Shown: positions 1 through 13,776 of the stretch, one piece after another
Layout of the letters: every line of letters begins with the position of its first letter
How positions within the stretch are numbered: the stretch's first letter is position 1
Assembly: GCA_038380795.1 (NCBI GenBank)
Contig: CM076265.1
Span: 930,001-994,000 of the forward strand
Direction of reading: 5' to 3'
Origin: Pyrocephalus nanus
Lineage: Eukaryota; Chordata; Aves; Passeriformes; Tyrannidae
DNA: 64,000 bases
The notes under the pieces: generated by a model
What the model saw: the letters and a program-made list of their open reading frames with translations, nothing else
The model's database searches: none
Told to the model about the DNA's origin: nothing
Program-made: the position numbers and the translations under genes

Positions 1-70
1 CCTCCTCTCAGCTCTGGTAACACCAGTTCCCTGCCTCGGCATCAGCACTGCATAAACACAGAACTGCAGG

Positions 71-227
71 GGTGAAAGGGGCAGTGGGCAATGTTTGGGG
101 GTGAAAGGGGCAGTGGGCAATGTTTGGGGGCGAAAGGGGCAGTGGGCAATGTTTGGGGGCGAAAGGGGCAGTGGGCAATGTTTGGGGGCGAAAGGGGCAG
201 TGGGCAATGTTTGGGGGTGAAAGGGGA
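71..227. repeat. 29-bp minisatellite, about five copies
   Basis: The unit is CAGTGGGCAATG followed by TTTGGGGG, then YGAAAGGGG, repeated with a strict 29-base period; CAGTGGG starts at 82, 111, 140, 169 and 198. The copies differ mainly by C or T after the run of five G. A sixth copy breaks off at about 227. G-runs of three to five are on the plus strand. Open frames across it on both strands are a by-product of the repeat, not genes. Confidence 0.97.
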
Positions 228-3200
228 TGGGTGAAACCGCAGCACTCTCACTTCAGTCCAGCTGAAGCTGCCACCAAGTCACCCCCTGACAGTGCCACCA
301 GGTCTCGCAGAAGTAACAGAAACTGCTAAAATACCGAAAACCATAAATTAAGTAGAACCCCTTAAATTTAATCTCCTGCTCTCAGGGAAAAGAGTAAAGG
401 ACTTACTTTTAGAAATTAGTAGAAAACCTAATCCGCAGCTTTGGCCTCCTGAAACCAGCTGAGTTTGCCAAGTGCAAGGAGTTGTTTATAAGAAAAGAAA
501 CAGAGAACTGGCAACGGTTCCAGAAAATTTATTATGATCCACCTGCCTGTAGCCAAGAATATTACATCAGCCTAGATAGCCTGAGAACTGGAGCAATATT
601 GCTCTCAAATTAGCAACTTGCTTGGTACCACAGGCAGGGAGAAGTGGTTTTGCAGGAGGTCTGGGTTCCGTCCCCACCTCTGGGAGCCACAATAGGCAGA
701 TCTGCTTCTCTGCCTCTGAATTTACTCCCTGTAACCAGAAACAAAGGCATTTCTTCTCTTTACTCCTAAGGTTGGTTTTTGTTGGGTTGTTTTTTTTGTT
801 GGAGATGGGGGAAGGGGGTTGGTTTGTCTTTAAAAAATATTAAGATTCTTAGGACAGTGAGCACCTCTTACGCTTCCAGAGTGTCCTGTTCTTTCTCAGT
901 TCATGCTAAAGAGGGATTAATAATACGAGGTAACTTCAACCCAAAAGCCACAGAGAGCCACTGGTGCTCATGGTGAGTTAGATTTAAGTATAATCCCAGC
1001 GTGCTAAGGAATTCTGTGTGGTGCCACGTTAAAAAAAGGAAAACACCACGTGCAAAAAGATCAGCTGAGCTTAAACAATTAGAGAACACCTTTCCAATAT
1101 TTAGACAATTTCACTGCAAAATAAAACACAGCACTGAGTAGTCACAAAGTGACAGCTCATCTAATAACCTTCCCTTCCCCACTGCAGCTGCAGGAGGATT
1201 TCTCTCATTTAGCACCACTGATAAATTACCTATTTTATGAGAGCCTAAGAAGCCAAGACTCATAAACTCTCTGATGGAGCTGGCACGACACCATTAATTC
1301 TGAAGAAGTGTTATGGATGCCTTTTATCCTGAAGCATCCAAAGGAACTTTCTTATATATTAAACAAGGTGTTTTCTCCCCAATTTTGAACCATTAATTTA
1401 TTTACTAACGTGGGGCCTTTGCATGAAACAAACATGCACTCAGAGGTGCAACTGCTCAAGCTCACATGGCTTGTTTTCTGAAAGCTGAAATTTTAATCAA
1501 ACATCCTGATACAGTTTAGCAGGAACAGTATCTTCACAGCTGCTCCAACTCTGGGTAAATGCTGTGGAAATACAAACTTTACTGTTATATTACAGAAAAA
1601 AAAAAAATAAATAAAAATTCTGCAATGGAGAAAAAGATGGTGGGAAATTCTCTGCTGTTTTTCTTCAAGATTTCTTCTTGTCTGTACCCAAATACATTTG
1701 GTAATATGTTTCTTCTTCACAAGTAGGATCTTTAGGTAAATGTAAAAGGGATTTTTTTGGAAGACTTTTTCTCCCTTCTCTCTTTCTGCCTCCACACTGA
1801 GCATCCTGATGAAGGTAGGTCTGAAATGAGGTTCATCTCCTGAACATTCAGCCCTTACAACGGGGAATCCTCTTAGAGAGCTCCAGTAATCTCCCATTAA
1901 TCTCCCACCAGGGTTAAAAGTCTGGGGCAAAAACATAATCCTTTTATAATCCCCCATTTGGGCTGGGGGAAGTGCCAGGACACAACACTGAACCAAAGGC
2001 ATTTGGTGCCTGAGCTAAAGTTTGCAGTAAATAATCAAACATCCACCCAGGACAAAGGGGCTCCCTCCAAGTTATCAGCATACCCCTACCCTACACTTCC
2101 ATGAATACCAAGGGCATTCCCAGGTGGAAAATTACAACAACTTCAGCAATCTCATGCACTGACTCGAGCAAGAACCACTGCTGCATCTAACCACACAGAG
2201 TCCAGTTCTTACAACCTTGATCACATCATCCATGAGGCCTGTGCTAGGTCTAAATCATACCATAGCTCATATTTTGTATAATTTTTTATCTCTCCAGTAC
2301 ATAAACCTCGTAAGCAAATAGCTAATGAAAAGCAGAACGCAGGAAATTTTACAGGGCAAGCGGAGGTCATCTGTTTCAAAGGGGTTATGTTGTCATTTTT
2401 ATTTCAGCTGCCAAATGTCTTCTCCACAAATAAAGACGCATTTGTTGCATCAGGTTTCGTTCCTAATTTCTCCTTCTGAATGTTATAATGAAAGGAAATG
2501 CACTTTAGATGCATCAGCATTTCTCTTTTCCTCAGCAAGCACTGAGGAAAACGTTGGGGTTTAGGAGCTTGTTTGTTTGTTTGTGCCGTTTATTTGGTTT
2601 TAACCTGCCTGAAATTGAGGCTTGGATTTCAAACTATCATTGAAAGCCATAAAGGGACACATGGGCCCACCACACAGACACAGTGTATTTGTCACAGTTT
2701 GGTTCAGATTTAGGCTTCAGTGAAGAAATCATCGCTGTTTTTGTTTTCCTCAGAAGGAAGGAGGGACAGGCACCACAGCCCCTGCCCAGCATCATTCCAG
2801 GAGCGTGGTGGAGCAGTCCTGGAAGTCAGGCACGCTCCAGGGACGAGGGTGTGAGAACAGAGAGGGGTATCAACAATTCTTTTCCTGCTTGCACATTTAT
2901 GGTGACCGTGGGGCACCCGGTCCAGTGTCCAGGTGAAATCCATCTCCCTCGAGCAGATTTATGCGACACCCCGCAGGGCACCTGGTCGACAGCCTAAAAG
3001 CTCGAGGCATTCCCATATGGATATGGTTTATTCAGTGTCTTCAGCTGGGAAATACAACCAAAAAATATAAATAATTTCAATGCTAGAGTCTATTTCAGTG
3101 TTGTTTTGGTTACCCTCTGGCTTGTTTTCTTTATGTTCCCTTTCTCCTAAGGGACAGTGCCAACAAGACCTGCGCCACGACAAAAAAAAAAAGCACGGAA

Positions 3201-6200
3201 CAGTCTGGAAGGAATGGACACATTAATTCTGCCACTCATATTTTCTCCTTTGGTTAAACAAGCACCACTGTTTTGCTTCGTGGCTTCTGTGCACCAGACT
3301 AAGGGCTTCCAAGATTTTTCCACAACAACATCCAAAGCCCTGCTCCAGCCACAGTACTCGGGATGGTTTTTCCAGTGCACACATAACTCCCCCAGCTGAC
3401 TCCTTTCATTTCCAAGTTATTGTCCCATTAGAATGACAAGCCGAGATTTACGACGCCGTAGACGTATCCTAAATAACCCAGAGAGGTGCTGACATTCCCA
3501 GCTCTGGATGGGGCCTGTGCAAACCCCTCTCTCCTGCTGGAAGGACAAGCTGAGATCAGATGGATGTGGAGCTTTTCAGCAGGGACTGATTAAAAATGAA
3601 AAAACTGGGGGAGGGGAGGTATTTTGAAGAAAAACTTCTCTATTCTCAGAAGGAAAGGAAGACTATTTCGAGGCAGCTCTATAAACCATAAGCTGTGCTG
3701 GAGCACAGTGGGAAAAGCCTTAGCAGGCTGTAAAGGCAACAGTAGGTTCAGTCCATCGCTCGTGGGACCCGGCAGCAGAAACACTGCATTTATTCCAGCC
3801 TGCCACTAAATCATGTGACTGAGGCATTTCCCTCAGCTTTCTCATCTGTTAAACAGTTAACAACCCCATTTCCCACAGATGATGCCTCGGAGATGCTTGG
3901 AGAACGCTCGGAGATGCAGAGGAAGGAAGCGGCGCAGCAGACAAAGCTCTCAGTCTTCCCAGGGAGAGGATCTGACCCTCATGAACAACTAAAGCCATGA
4001 TCCACTGAGACGAAGGGCTGCTGCTTTATATAAAATATAATGCTGGATATAAAACACATACTAGATGTCAGCCTCTTCATAATTCTGTTTTTCCTCCAAA
4101 GAACTCTCCAGGGAAAAAAAAATGAACAACAAAGAGCAGGACAAACCCTCAGCAAACACAGACAGGACAAAGTGAGCAGCTGCTTCAAGACAAGTGTTAA
4201 CCTGAAAAACAAGCAGCTTCTTGTCTATGGCGAGGCAAGTGCTGCTGAAATTACAGATTTCTGGCGTTCACAATTAAAACTGACTCCCAAGCTAAGCAGG
4301 GACAAGGCAGAGCCAGGGAACAGCCCAGGAATTCTGTCCAGAACCACCACAAAAGCACAAGGGCTGTGTGTTGCCTCCGCATTTGCAGCAACATCTGTGC
4401 TCTGATGGAAATGCAATCTTTTTATATTGATAGAGAACACTTCCAAAACCCAATTATTCAGCAAAGAAGCTGTTCTACAACAAATTATGAGATAAGGCTA
4501 AATCTATCTGTGCTCTCCCAGGGCCTTTAAAAACCTGAAGGGAGATGAAAGACAAGCCAGGGCATGTCAGTGGGAGCAGGCAAATGACTTAAAGATCACC
4601 AATTACACACAGAAAATTCCCTTTATTGCCAGCGTGTGACTAGAGAGGAAAAAAAAATTAAATAAAAAATAAATCAATCTGTTGTGGTTAGACTAAGAGA
4701 CACCCAGCTACACCAGCCATCTTCACTTTGAGCTTCTGGACAAAGCTGCACTTTGTTTGGAACTTGGAGCCTTGCAGCAAGAGATGTCACAAGGTAGAGT
4801 ACAGAAGGGTGTTGTTACAGACCCAGGGCATTATTACCCTTCTGGGATTATAACCCCCACTTGGGACATCTGACTTCCATGTCTCCTTTTCCACATCCAG
4901 GAACTGGGAAAAAATATGGTGGTTTTTATGAAATATTCACATTTTCGACAGGGGAGAATATATTTCTGTGTAAGGCACAGCTTCTCTCTGAGCAAAGAGA
5001 TTTTCTGTTTCAGATTGACACTGTTCCAGATGAAACAGGGAGAGGGAAGCGAGGGTCCTGGAGCAGTGGATGGAGCACGAGTGGGAGTGTGTCCCACAGG
5101 AGAACAGGCTCCACAAAGGACAGTTGCCCATAATTCTGCAGTGAGTAATGAATCCACACAGCTTCCAGCCAGAGCATGGGATCCACTTCACTTCCCCGAG
5201 GAGGAAAAGGCCCTTCCCGACTGGGCTGTATCCACAGGACCGAGCTCCACCATCACCCTCCTGCATGGAACCAATCCATACTGAAATCCCACTTACTCCC
5301 GACCTCACTCTGCCTGGGACTTAAGCTGTCATCTTGAAACAAGAGTTATTTCTTTCCTTGCAGTTTTCCACATCCCCTGCTCGGTTCTGAGCAGCTCCAG
5401 CTCCATCTGACATCAGTGACATTGTCCCCATGGGGACCTGCCTGGGGCTGAGCTGCAGACCAGTTTGGGACAGGCAGAGCCATCCTTTCAGAGCAACAGC
5501 CAAAAAAAACCCCCAAAATGGGGCTTGTCTTGTAAAAGACTGATTTTTACTTTAATTCCAAAGCAATCCCTTCCAAAAATAAAAGGCAAGTAAATGGTCA
5601 GTTCAGCTCCTCTGCTGCCTTTCCCAAAGTCATGACTAAGGGCTGACAGGCTCAAAGCCAGGCTGTGAAATGGATAAATTGCCCTTCCCAACTCTCTTAA
5701 AATGTGTAACATCTTGGCTCGCCCTCGTGCCTCTTTAATCTCTTTGCTACATTCATACAACCTCCTGACCAACTGTACTGCAACTGCTGTTCCACAGTCC
5801 CTTTCTTTTTTTAAAATCTTTGTTCATTTTTTTCTTTAACATCATCTGATTCTGCATTCTGGAAGCAGAGTGATTTTGGAATGCCCATAAATCACACCAC
5901 AAACTAGCCTAAAATAACTTCCTTTTTTATTATTATTATTATTGATTTGTTTTACAGTCTATTAATGCAACCATCTTATCCTGCCATGTGTAAGAAGTCT
6001 GGATAGGTATCTGCTTAAAAAAAATTAAAAAAAATGAAGAAAAGAACAGAAAACCCAGCTACTACCTCTAGCTGATACTACTGGAAGCAGAAGCTGAGGA
6101 AGTTGCAAGAAGTCAGCCCATGACATCATTTCTACACTTACACCTTCACTGGAGTATTTCTGGCCAAGGATCCAAGTCGTGTTCTCACAACTAAATTAAA

Positions 6201-7777
6201 GGGCTAAAATGAAGTATTACAGCTAACAAAGAATAGGGGAAAACCCCTCCTCCCTAAAAAGCACTTTCTGTATTTTGCTCGTGAGATCCCATCGAAACAA
6301 AGCCTTGTGGAAAGGGGAGGAAAAGGTTTCGTTCACAGTCAATTCTTGTCCACTTTTCGTGGTTTACCAGCCACGTTTTTCTGCTTCTCTGCACTTGTGC
6401 TTAGGGACAGAGCCTTGCAAACAATAATAAAGTGGTTTAAATGATTACACAGAGTAAAAATTCAGGGGGAATTCACACAATTCACACTGGGCCACCAGAA
6501 TTACCTGAATTTCAGCCCTATCCCAAAGGACATCACCAGGTGTTTGATGTGGACCCTCTCCCGAGTTTGGAGTCTCCTCTTGGACAAGAGGCTCAGGTTC
6601 CCTGGCCAGGTGACTCCATCTGCATCAGCACCACCCTCCCAGGGCCACAGCTCCAGCTCAGGTTTGCCCTGGACAGGAATTCCTGTGAGAAACCAGCCTG
6701 CCCTGCTACACAGGAGGGACTGGGGATGGAGCTGGGATGTGAGAGGAGCAGGGGCTTTGTAAATGAGCACCCCGAGTCACTCATGTCACATCAGGGCTTC
6801 GGAAGCTGCCAAAAGGAACGGCATCTTTCACACAGGGAAGTTACAGAACGTGCAGGAGACTCGTATTAATAACTTTATTTGAGTTGGTAGCTGAGGAAGA
6901 GAGGGAACAGCGTGGGGATGTGGTGTAATTGCATCCTGGCTTAGGAAGGAAAGACAAGGCTGTGCTCTGTGTGTGCACACACTGAGGAAAGGAGAAAGGA
7001 AAGCCAAGAAACCTGCTCAGAGCTGACCACACTCGCCTCCCACAGCTGAGGTTTCGGGCCACTCTTTTTACTACAAAAGAACCAAAATAAATACAAACAC
7101 AGCAGAGGGTTTCTGTGAGCGCTGTGGGTGTGGGAGCAGGACGTGTGTGACAAAAGCTGGAACCACAGCAGGGTTGTGAATCACACGGCAGTGAAACAAG
7201 GAGCTCCTGCCCAAACAATGCACTCAGTGTTGGACCACAGGTCGTGCAGGCAGCAGCCCTGAGCTGGAGGAAAAGACTAGGAAAGCTCATGGGGCTGATA
7301 AAAGCAGAGCTTCACCCCCCAGACACAGTGAACAGCAGAAAAATGGGCTCAGTAATGGCCACACTTTATCTCTGAGAACAGAACCTCAAATCTACAGAGA
7401 GAACTTTGCCTCCCACTTCACCATCCCTCTGATGAAAACTTGTCCCAGAGCTTGGAACAATGAAATAAGTAAAAAACACCAAGTTCTCCTCAGATGTTTT
7501 TGAACACCACCAAACCGATATTCTACTCCATTGAACTCCTAAATTTGTTGGTTTCAGCCTTAACCCCAACTAATTCTTTTAACAGCCTCTAAAGGCATCC
7601 TCTTTACCAGTTTCCCTTTAGCTTTCAATTATTAAATGCCAAAATCAGTGTGTTACCAGCATAGGAAACACTGTTCAAAACCAGAAGACCCACCTTTCTT
7701 CTAGAAGGATAAAAGTCCAATTTGAGGACTTTTTCAGCTTTAGAAAAGCAATGGCAAAAAACCACAAACAAACAAAA
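228..7777. other. Intronic sequence without recognised genes
   Basis: Unique-looking AT-moderate DNA. Open frames on either strand are short and lack recognisable domains. Small items only: A-runs near 1596 and 3181, a TTA microsatellite near 5926-5943, and A-rich bases near 6016-6035. Confidence 0.7.
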
Positions 7778-7817
7778 CAACAAAAAAAAAAAAAAAAAAA
7801 AGAAACCAAAAAAAAGG
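7778..7817. repeat. Poly-A rich tract
   Basis: CAAACAAACAAAACAAC runs into about 20 A, then A-rich sequence to about 7817. Confidence 0.93.
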
Positions 7818-8685
7818 AGGCAGCAAAAACTCTCCATCAAGCAGGAGGTGCTGAGGTGACCAAGATCCAGCGCTGACCAAGATCTGGACAATCAGTGCCA
7901 AGAGCTCAGGAGAAAGACAAAGGCCTGAAATGTCACCTAAAAATAATCCCACAGCTCCAAGAAAAGAAGTAACACGACAAAATGCAAAGAATATGCAAGC
8001 TTAACCAGTAAATGCCAGAGCAGGAGATGAAAATAAATCACAGCTGAAGCAAATCTAGTGAAAACCACAAACATAATAAAAAACAGACAGTAAAACACAA
8101 CGTAGATGGATCACTAGCTACGAGTCTTCTCTGGTAATGTTTCCAGTACATCCCAGAAAATAAATCTCATTTTGGAAACGATAAGAACAGTCCTTCTGAG
8201 TTATAAGAGTACATTTATGCACAGATGCATGAAACTGAGGAGGAAACAGCAATAGTCTGTGATTTCTAAAGACCTGTGCAGTTTTCTCTGAAATAACATC
8301 TGTGCAGGCCAAGGGAAGGTAGGAAGGAAATATGCTCCTTAAAAACACGCTCCACTTCTTTTTACAAGCTGAACCACGTACACACTTCTACCTCTGCCAG
8401 CCCCTGCTACGAGGCCAGTTCTCTGCACAGGCAGCCCCCCTGCTTCTCTTCTCCTTAGGCCATCCCCATCCACCTTTCTTTCCTTATTTCTCCTTCCATG
8501 GTTGTCACAGCTGCTGAGGAGAGCTCATCTCGGGTGGAAAGCTCTTTTGGATAACACAGTGTCTTGCACTGGGAGTCTTAATATAGAAACAATGCCCAGA
8601 GGTGAGCTTCGCATTTGGAAGACAGCTTATGATAGGCTGGCTCTGCTTTGAGGTGTAAATAGCTCATCACACAGCCAGTCAGGAT

Positions 8686-9078
8686 CAAAGAACCACTCAG
8701 GTTGGAAAAGGTCCCCAGGATCACCAACACCAAATACCACCAAACCGTACCATGGAGTCTACTTGATTTTTGAATGCTCCCAGGGATGGTGAGTTCACCA
8801 CTCCCCTGGGAAGCCTGCTCAAGTTCTTCAGTGAAGAAATTTTTCCTAATATCCCACTTCAGCCTCCCCTGGAGGCTGTTTACCCTCATCCTATTGCTGG
8901 TTACCTGGGAGAAGAGGCCGACCCCCACCTTGTCACAACCTCCTTTCAGGGAGTTGTAAAGAGCAAAAAGGTCCCTCCTGAGCATCCTTTTCTCCATATT
9001 AACCAACCCCAGCACCCTCAGCTGCTCCTCACAGGATTTGTGTTCCAGACCCTTCACCAACAGTTCCTGCCATGTGCA
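8686..9078 (-). mobile_element. CR1 LINE 3' fragment with remnant reverse-transcriptase C-terminus
   Basis: Read on the minus strand, this matches the end of a CR1 element. A translation contains LFALYNSLKGGCDKVGVGLF followed by SQVTSNRMR and DIRKNFFTEE, which is the familiar end of CR1 ORF2. The frame then loses the usual LPREVVESPSLE continuation, so the element is dead. The left end (8686-8740) resembles the CR1 3' tail in reverse. The surrounding open frame of 232 codons on the minus strand is this remnant extended into flanking DNA. Confidence 0.92.
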
Positions 9079-9407
9079 GCTAAACCACCAAGAGTCCCAC
9101 TGAGCACCTTGCCTACTAAACATTCCAGACATGCCTGAACCATCCCAAATGGAACCATGGCCATGTTTAGGGAGCCCTGTTAATTGCACTGAATTGCCAC
9201 ACTGAACACTGCAATGCTGAGGAGACTCTCCCAGGTAACAAAGGTGCCAAGGACCTGTTCCTCCTCTTGCCCACACCAGGATGTTGTGACGCCAGTGACT
9301 TGCACAACTGATGTACCAACAATCACCGGGAGTGAAAGAGCCCCAGACTCAGACACCGTGCTGGCAGATGAAAGGCTTTGCCAAAAAAAAAAGCCCAGGC
9401 AAGAGCT

Positions 9408-9485
9408 GAGCTATGCACACCACAGCAGTATCTGCAGATACACTTTGAGCTATGCACGCCACAGCAGTATCTGCAGACACACTTA
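9408..9485. repeat. 39-bp tandem duplication
   Basis: Two adjacent copies start GAGCTATGCAC at 9408 and 9447 and share CACAGCAGTATCTGCAGA. They differ at only a few positions, so the duplication is fairly recent. Confidence 0.92.
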
Positions 9486-12477
9486 TTAAAGCCTGAGCAG
9501 CCCCCAGACCTCTCACCTTACAGAAACAACAGCAAGAACCTGCAGTTTGGTAATTGTCACTGGCCAGGTAAAATGAGGATGAGTTAAGGCTGCATTTTTC
9601 CTCTCAAAACTGGGAGAACCTCCCCCACCTCACTGTTCAACAAAAGCATGAGAACAGACGCTCATCCTTCGCTCGCTGGGCACTCAGCCAGTGCCACGCT
9701 CTCGGGTCAGGTACTGCCAGCTCGGTACATCACTCTTGCTTTGGAAGGCCTGCATTCATCCCTGCCTTCCTTACAACACCACAGCTTGGGAAAACCTCGG
9801 TGAAACCACGTGAATGTCCCGGTAAACCCTTCGCTCCCCCAGCAGAGACCGAGAGTCTGGGCTGTGCTCGTGGGAGGAACCGGGGAGCGCCTGGCAAAGC
9901 CAGCCTTGCACAACCTCCTGACATCAAAGGCCTGCCAGGCTTTAAATCAGATCAGCATTTCACTCTGCAGCATCTGCACTAGGAACAATCCAAACTCTGA
10001 CATCCTCAGAAGCAATCTGGGATTCGTGCTTGAATCTTAACCGAGAACTTTCCCTTGCAATCCCCGTTTCTTTATTTTCTATAAAGCAGCCCGGTTTGAG
10101 ATAAGATTATTCATATTTAGTAAATCACTTCCTAGGGCTTCCAGAGCAACTGCTTAACATGTCTGAGCCCATGCAGAGAACAGCAGAATACTAAACATCT
10201 GACAGGTTCAGTGAGGCATTTCTATGGAGAATTAAGAATAGATAAGAAGGGTATGAGGAAAGTGGATAAAGTGCAATCAGCAGAGGAGAGGGGGAACCCA
10301 ACTTACTATTTGCTGGGTTTTTTTGAGAGTCAAATAACTGACCTGACTGAAAGCACAAATACCTGCTTTCTGCATTACATTTTGCATCATGAATAATACA
10401 TACACCTCCCCTCTGTACTGAAAATAAAACTCACTTGAGCTGTCACCGTGCAGCTGGAGAGTGTCAAGATTAAATGACATCCTTAGGTTACAACTGGAAA
10501 ACGTGCAGTTGTGCTTTTAAGTGAAACAATTTTGTATTTTAGCTGTTGTCCCAATTCAAGAAGAGCATGGGAAATTCCAAGCATGTGTGTAAAGGTAAAA
10601 CCATTTTACTGCAAAACAAAAATATATTTATTTTGGAGGAGCAGAAGTGACTGATACACTGAGGATTAAAAGCATAGTTTAGTTGGGGTCACTTTGGCAG
10701 ACAGGAGTCCATAGATGCCTTTGTTCTTAGTCACCTAGGTAAGACAAATTTATTCAGATGGAACAGATATGAACAGCAACAAGGATTAATTACAACATAA
10801 TTAATTAATGGTAACGTCTGGACGAAACGATAAACCAGTGGAAAGATTAAAAAAAAACAAACCTGAAGTGTGACATAGATCCTTGGTAAACAGATCCATT
10901 TATTGCCATCAGTGCACAGAGGCAGCATTATTGTTTCTCTCTGTGCCATATAAAGTTATAATTAATTATGCAGCACAGCCACTGACACCTGAGATGGATT
11001 CCTGATCATTTATACTCTGCCAGGGCCAGACTGTGTGAGGGGAGAGAACTTTGGAGATACCTGATAGTGCCTCAGCATCTGTTGGCTTGGCACAGTGTGT
11101 GCTGAGCAATCCCCTCCCCTGGCACAGTCCAGACGCAGGGAAAAAGGGGAAAGGGGTGTCTTTAATTTAAAAATACTTTTTGGATTGGAAAGCCCTGGAG
11201 TTTGTCAGGCTGTGCAGCACAGCTCGGACACGAGGCACTTCCCACGGTGGAAGATGCAGCTTTCCCCTCCGAGAGCGCCCAAAAGGAACAACAGAAAGGG
11301 CTGGGAGATTAAATCAGCCCCAATCCATAATGAGCTCCAGGTTTGTTTGGAACTGAGCTCACTCCTAAATGCTGTCCCCTCGACTTTGTGACTCGGGGGA
11401 TCGGTTTGGAACCGGGAATGTTTTGAATTGCTGCGTTCTGGATTTCATTACCCCTCCCGGGCAAGTGGGTGCATTTGAGAGCCTGAAACTCCATCTGCAG
11501 AAATCCTGCTATAGCTGGAAAAGCAGGAATCAAACCCACCAGGATTGGATACATGCTGATGCCTCTGAGTCAGCACTCAAATTCCTGCCCCACTGCAGCG
11601 TTTACCAAGTCTGGAAAGGGAGAGAGGAAACGAAAAAAAAAAAAAAAAAGAAAAAAGGAGGCAAGAAGCTTTCCTTACACTACCAGCAGCACACAGCCAT
11701 GTGTGTGCTACAGGAAACAGTCTTGGTTTGCTTTTCAGAACCTTTTTTCTCCGTGAAGCAGCTCATTGTATATTATTACAATTCTGTTCCTGTTCCTGGT
11801 TTGCTCTGTCTCAGCTTCCTACCAGCTGGTGGCTGTAACTGCTGCTCTCCCACAGGTAGGGGAAGGTGAGGATTTTGCCTTTTGACAGGAGACTTGTTCC
11901 TGCAAGTCTGATATATTTAACATTCTTTCTGCCTGGTTCATTTACTAACACACAATAATTAGCTTCCAGAAACAACCGGCGCAGCTCAAAGGACTCGTTC
12001 GCTGAGATTTGTAAGCAAAGCTTTGAGTATGAGCAAACACAAAGGGAAAAAAAAATACAAAGAAAAAAGACAGCGTGTTCAAGATGAGACTTGAACGAAG
12101 GCCTCAGCCCAGTGCTGAACCCCAGGTGATAATAGTGGAGGAATGCACAGAAGCAGAAAGCTCAATCTGCAGTTAAAGGGGGCTCAAATGTGATGGCAAT
12201 TACGTGGAAGATGTGCTGCTGCTCCTCAGAGCTGTTCCTTCCCTTGGCTCCCTCCCAGCAATACTCACAGAGGTTTTATGGACAACTCGTATTTGAGACC
12301 AAGAATTATTGGAGATACTGATCACACACACACACCATACATAAATTTGATTTGAAAGACAACTATTAGTGCTTCTCTTTCTACAGTTACCTGCCTTCCT
12401 GAGAAATGCTCAGGAGACAGCAATTAAATCACAACTTTATGAGGCTTAAGGACTTAGAGTAAATGCACATATGTCGT
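9486..12477. other. Intronic sequence without recognised genes
   Basis: No element recognised apart from an A-run at 11634-11649. A slightly GC-richer patch at 9640-9930 and another at 11060-11480 contain open frames on both strands but no domain. Confidence 0.65.
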
Positions 12478-12625
12478 GGAATCACAGACTCCTAGAATGG
12501 TTTGGACTGGAAGGGATCTAAAAGATCACCTAATTCCAACCCCCTGCCGTGGGCAGGGACACCTTCCTCTAGACCAGGTTACTCAGAACCCCACCCTGCC
12601 TGGTCTTGAGCCCTTCCAGGAACAG
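12478..12625 (-). mobile_element. CR1 LINE 3'-end fragment
   Basis: The plus strand reads AGAATGGTTTGGACTGGAAG, then TTCCAACCCCCTGCCGTGGG and TAGACCAGGTTACTCAG. This is the reverse complement of the CR1 3' untranslated tail, so the element lies on the minus strand with its 3' terminus at 12478. It is strongly 5' truncated, as most avian CR1 copies are. Confidence 0.92.
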
Positions 12626-13495
12626 AGATGTCTGTACTATTTTAAAAAAGGCTTTTGGAGGTGTGTATACAGAAAGAACGTTCTCAAGTGTTCAAAGGTG
12701 GGAAAAGGAGGTGCTGAGATGGCTCCCAGCTCATAGTTTTGTACTGTAAAAGGCCAAAGCACTACAACAAAAACTCTGACAGGGATCACCATCAGGGCAG
12801 GTTCAAAGGAGAGATTTCAAAAAGTTCAGGCAAGGACAGGTCCTGTCTGGTTAGAGCTGTTAGTGCTGCTGGTGGATAGAGGAGCACTTTGAAGACAGAA
12901 GTTAAGATGATCTTGGGGTTCAAAGAACAAATTAAGAAGCGAGCGATCTTGGTCTTCCCCCCACCTCAGACACAGTTTCATCTCCCACCCCATCACTACT
13001 TGCTGAATTGTCAAAACTCCTTCCATACAGCACCTCACACTGAGAACAGTAAATGCCTGTTGAGAATCAAGAAATTCAAGATCAGGCTTTGTCTGGCACT
13101 CGGTGTTTTCATTTGTAAAGTGGAGGCAATAAACATCTCTGCTACTTCAAAGCACTGCAGTGCTTTGAGGTCCTCGTAGCAAAAACAGGAGGTACAGTTA
13201 TGATCTGCTATGTGAGCACTGTAGGAACAGCACAAGTCTGCTCATTCAGATTTACAGCTCCTTTACAGGCCATTCATTTTATTTTTTTTTTTTGTGTTTC
13301 AACTGAAGGAGCTGATGACTAACTTACTGAATATAGAAATGCTACTGTACTCCTCGGAGTATTCCTTCCTGCAGCACCTTCCCCACCCCCAGACATGTGT
13401 TAGTGGTTAGAATCAGCTTGCTGAAGCTCAAAGTTTGACAGAGGAAGGGGAAAAAGGGAGATATTTGTGTTCAGAACAAAACAGAATACCTCTAC

Positions 13496-13516
13496 ATATA
13501 CACACACACACACACT
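13496..13516. repeat. Microsatellite (CA)n
   Basis: ATATA followed by about eight CA pairs. Similar shorter CA runs lie at 12323-12336 and 14297-14310. Confidence 0.9.
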
Positions 13517-13707
13517 TGCCTCTTTATAAGATTTTTAGTTAAGGCCACGGCACAACAAACTGAAGTAGCAAATAAATGAAATGGTCCCCGTTATTTATAC
13601 CTATCCTTGAATAAAAAAAAAAGTTAAATAATGAAAGAACTCAGATTTCACTAATGTACACACACTGTGCATTACTCTGGATCAGAGGGAGTTATCCCTT
13701 AGCTTTA

Positions 13708-13776
13708 ATCATAGAATATCCTGAGTTGGAATCCTCAAGGATCATCAAAGTCCAACTCCTGATGACAACATCAGCA
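13708..13776 (-). mobile_element. Short CR1 LINE 3'-end fragment (different subfamily)
   Basis: ATCATAGAATATCCTGAGTT and TCCAACTCCTGATGAC are typical of another avian CR1 subfamily tail in reverse. Similarity fades after about 13776. Confidence 0.8.

Noticed and set aside
71..227. CRISPR-like array
   Set aside because: The 29-bp units are head to tail with no unique spacers, in a vertebrate intron, so this is a minisatellite.
1493..2002. 169-codon open frame on the minus strand
   Set aside because: It runs through an A-rich tract and has no recognisable domain; treated as chance.
8578..9276. 232-codon open frame on the minus strand
   Set aside because: Its core is the end of CR1 reverse transcriptase with the frame continuing into flanking DNA, so it is a transposon remnant rather than a host gene.
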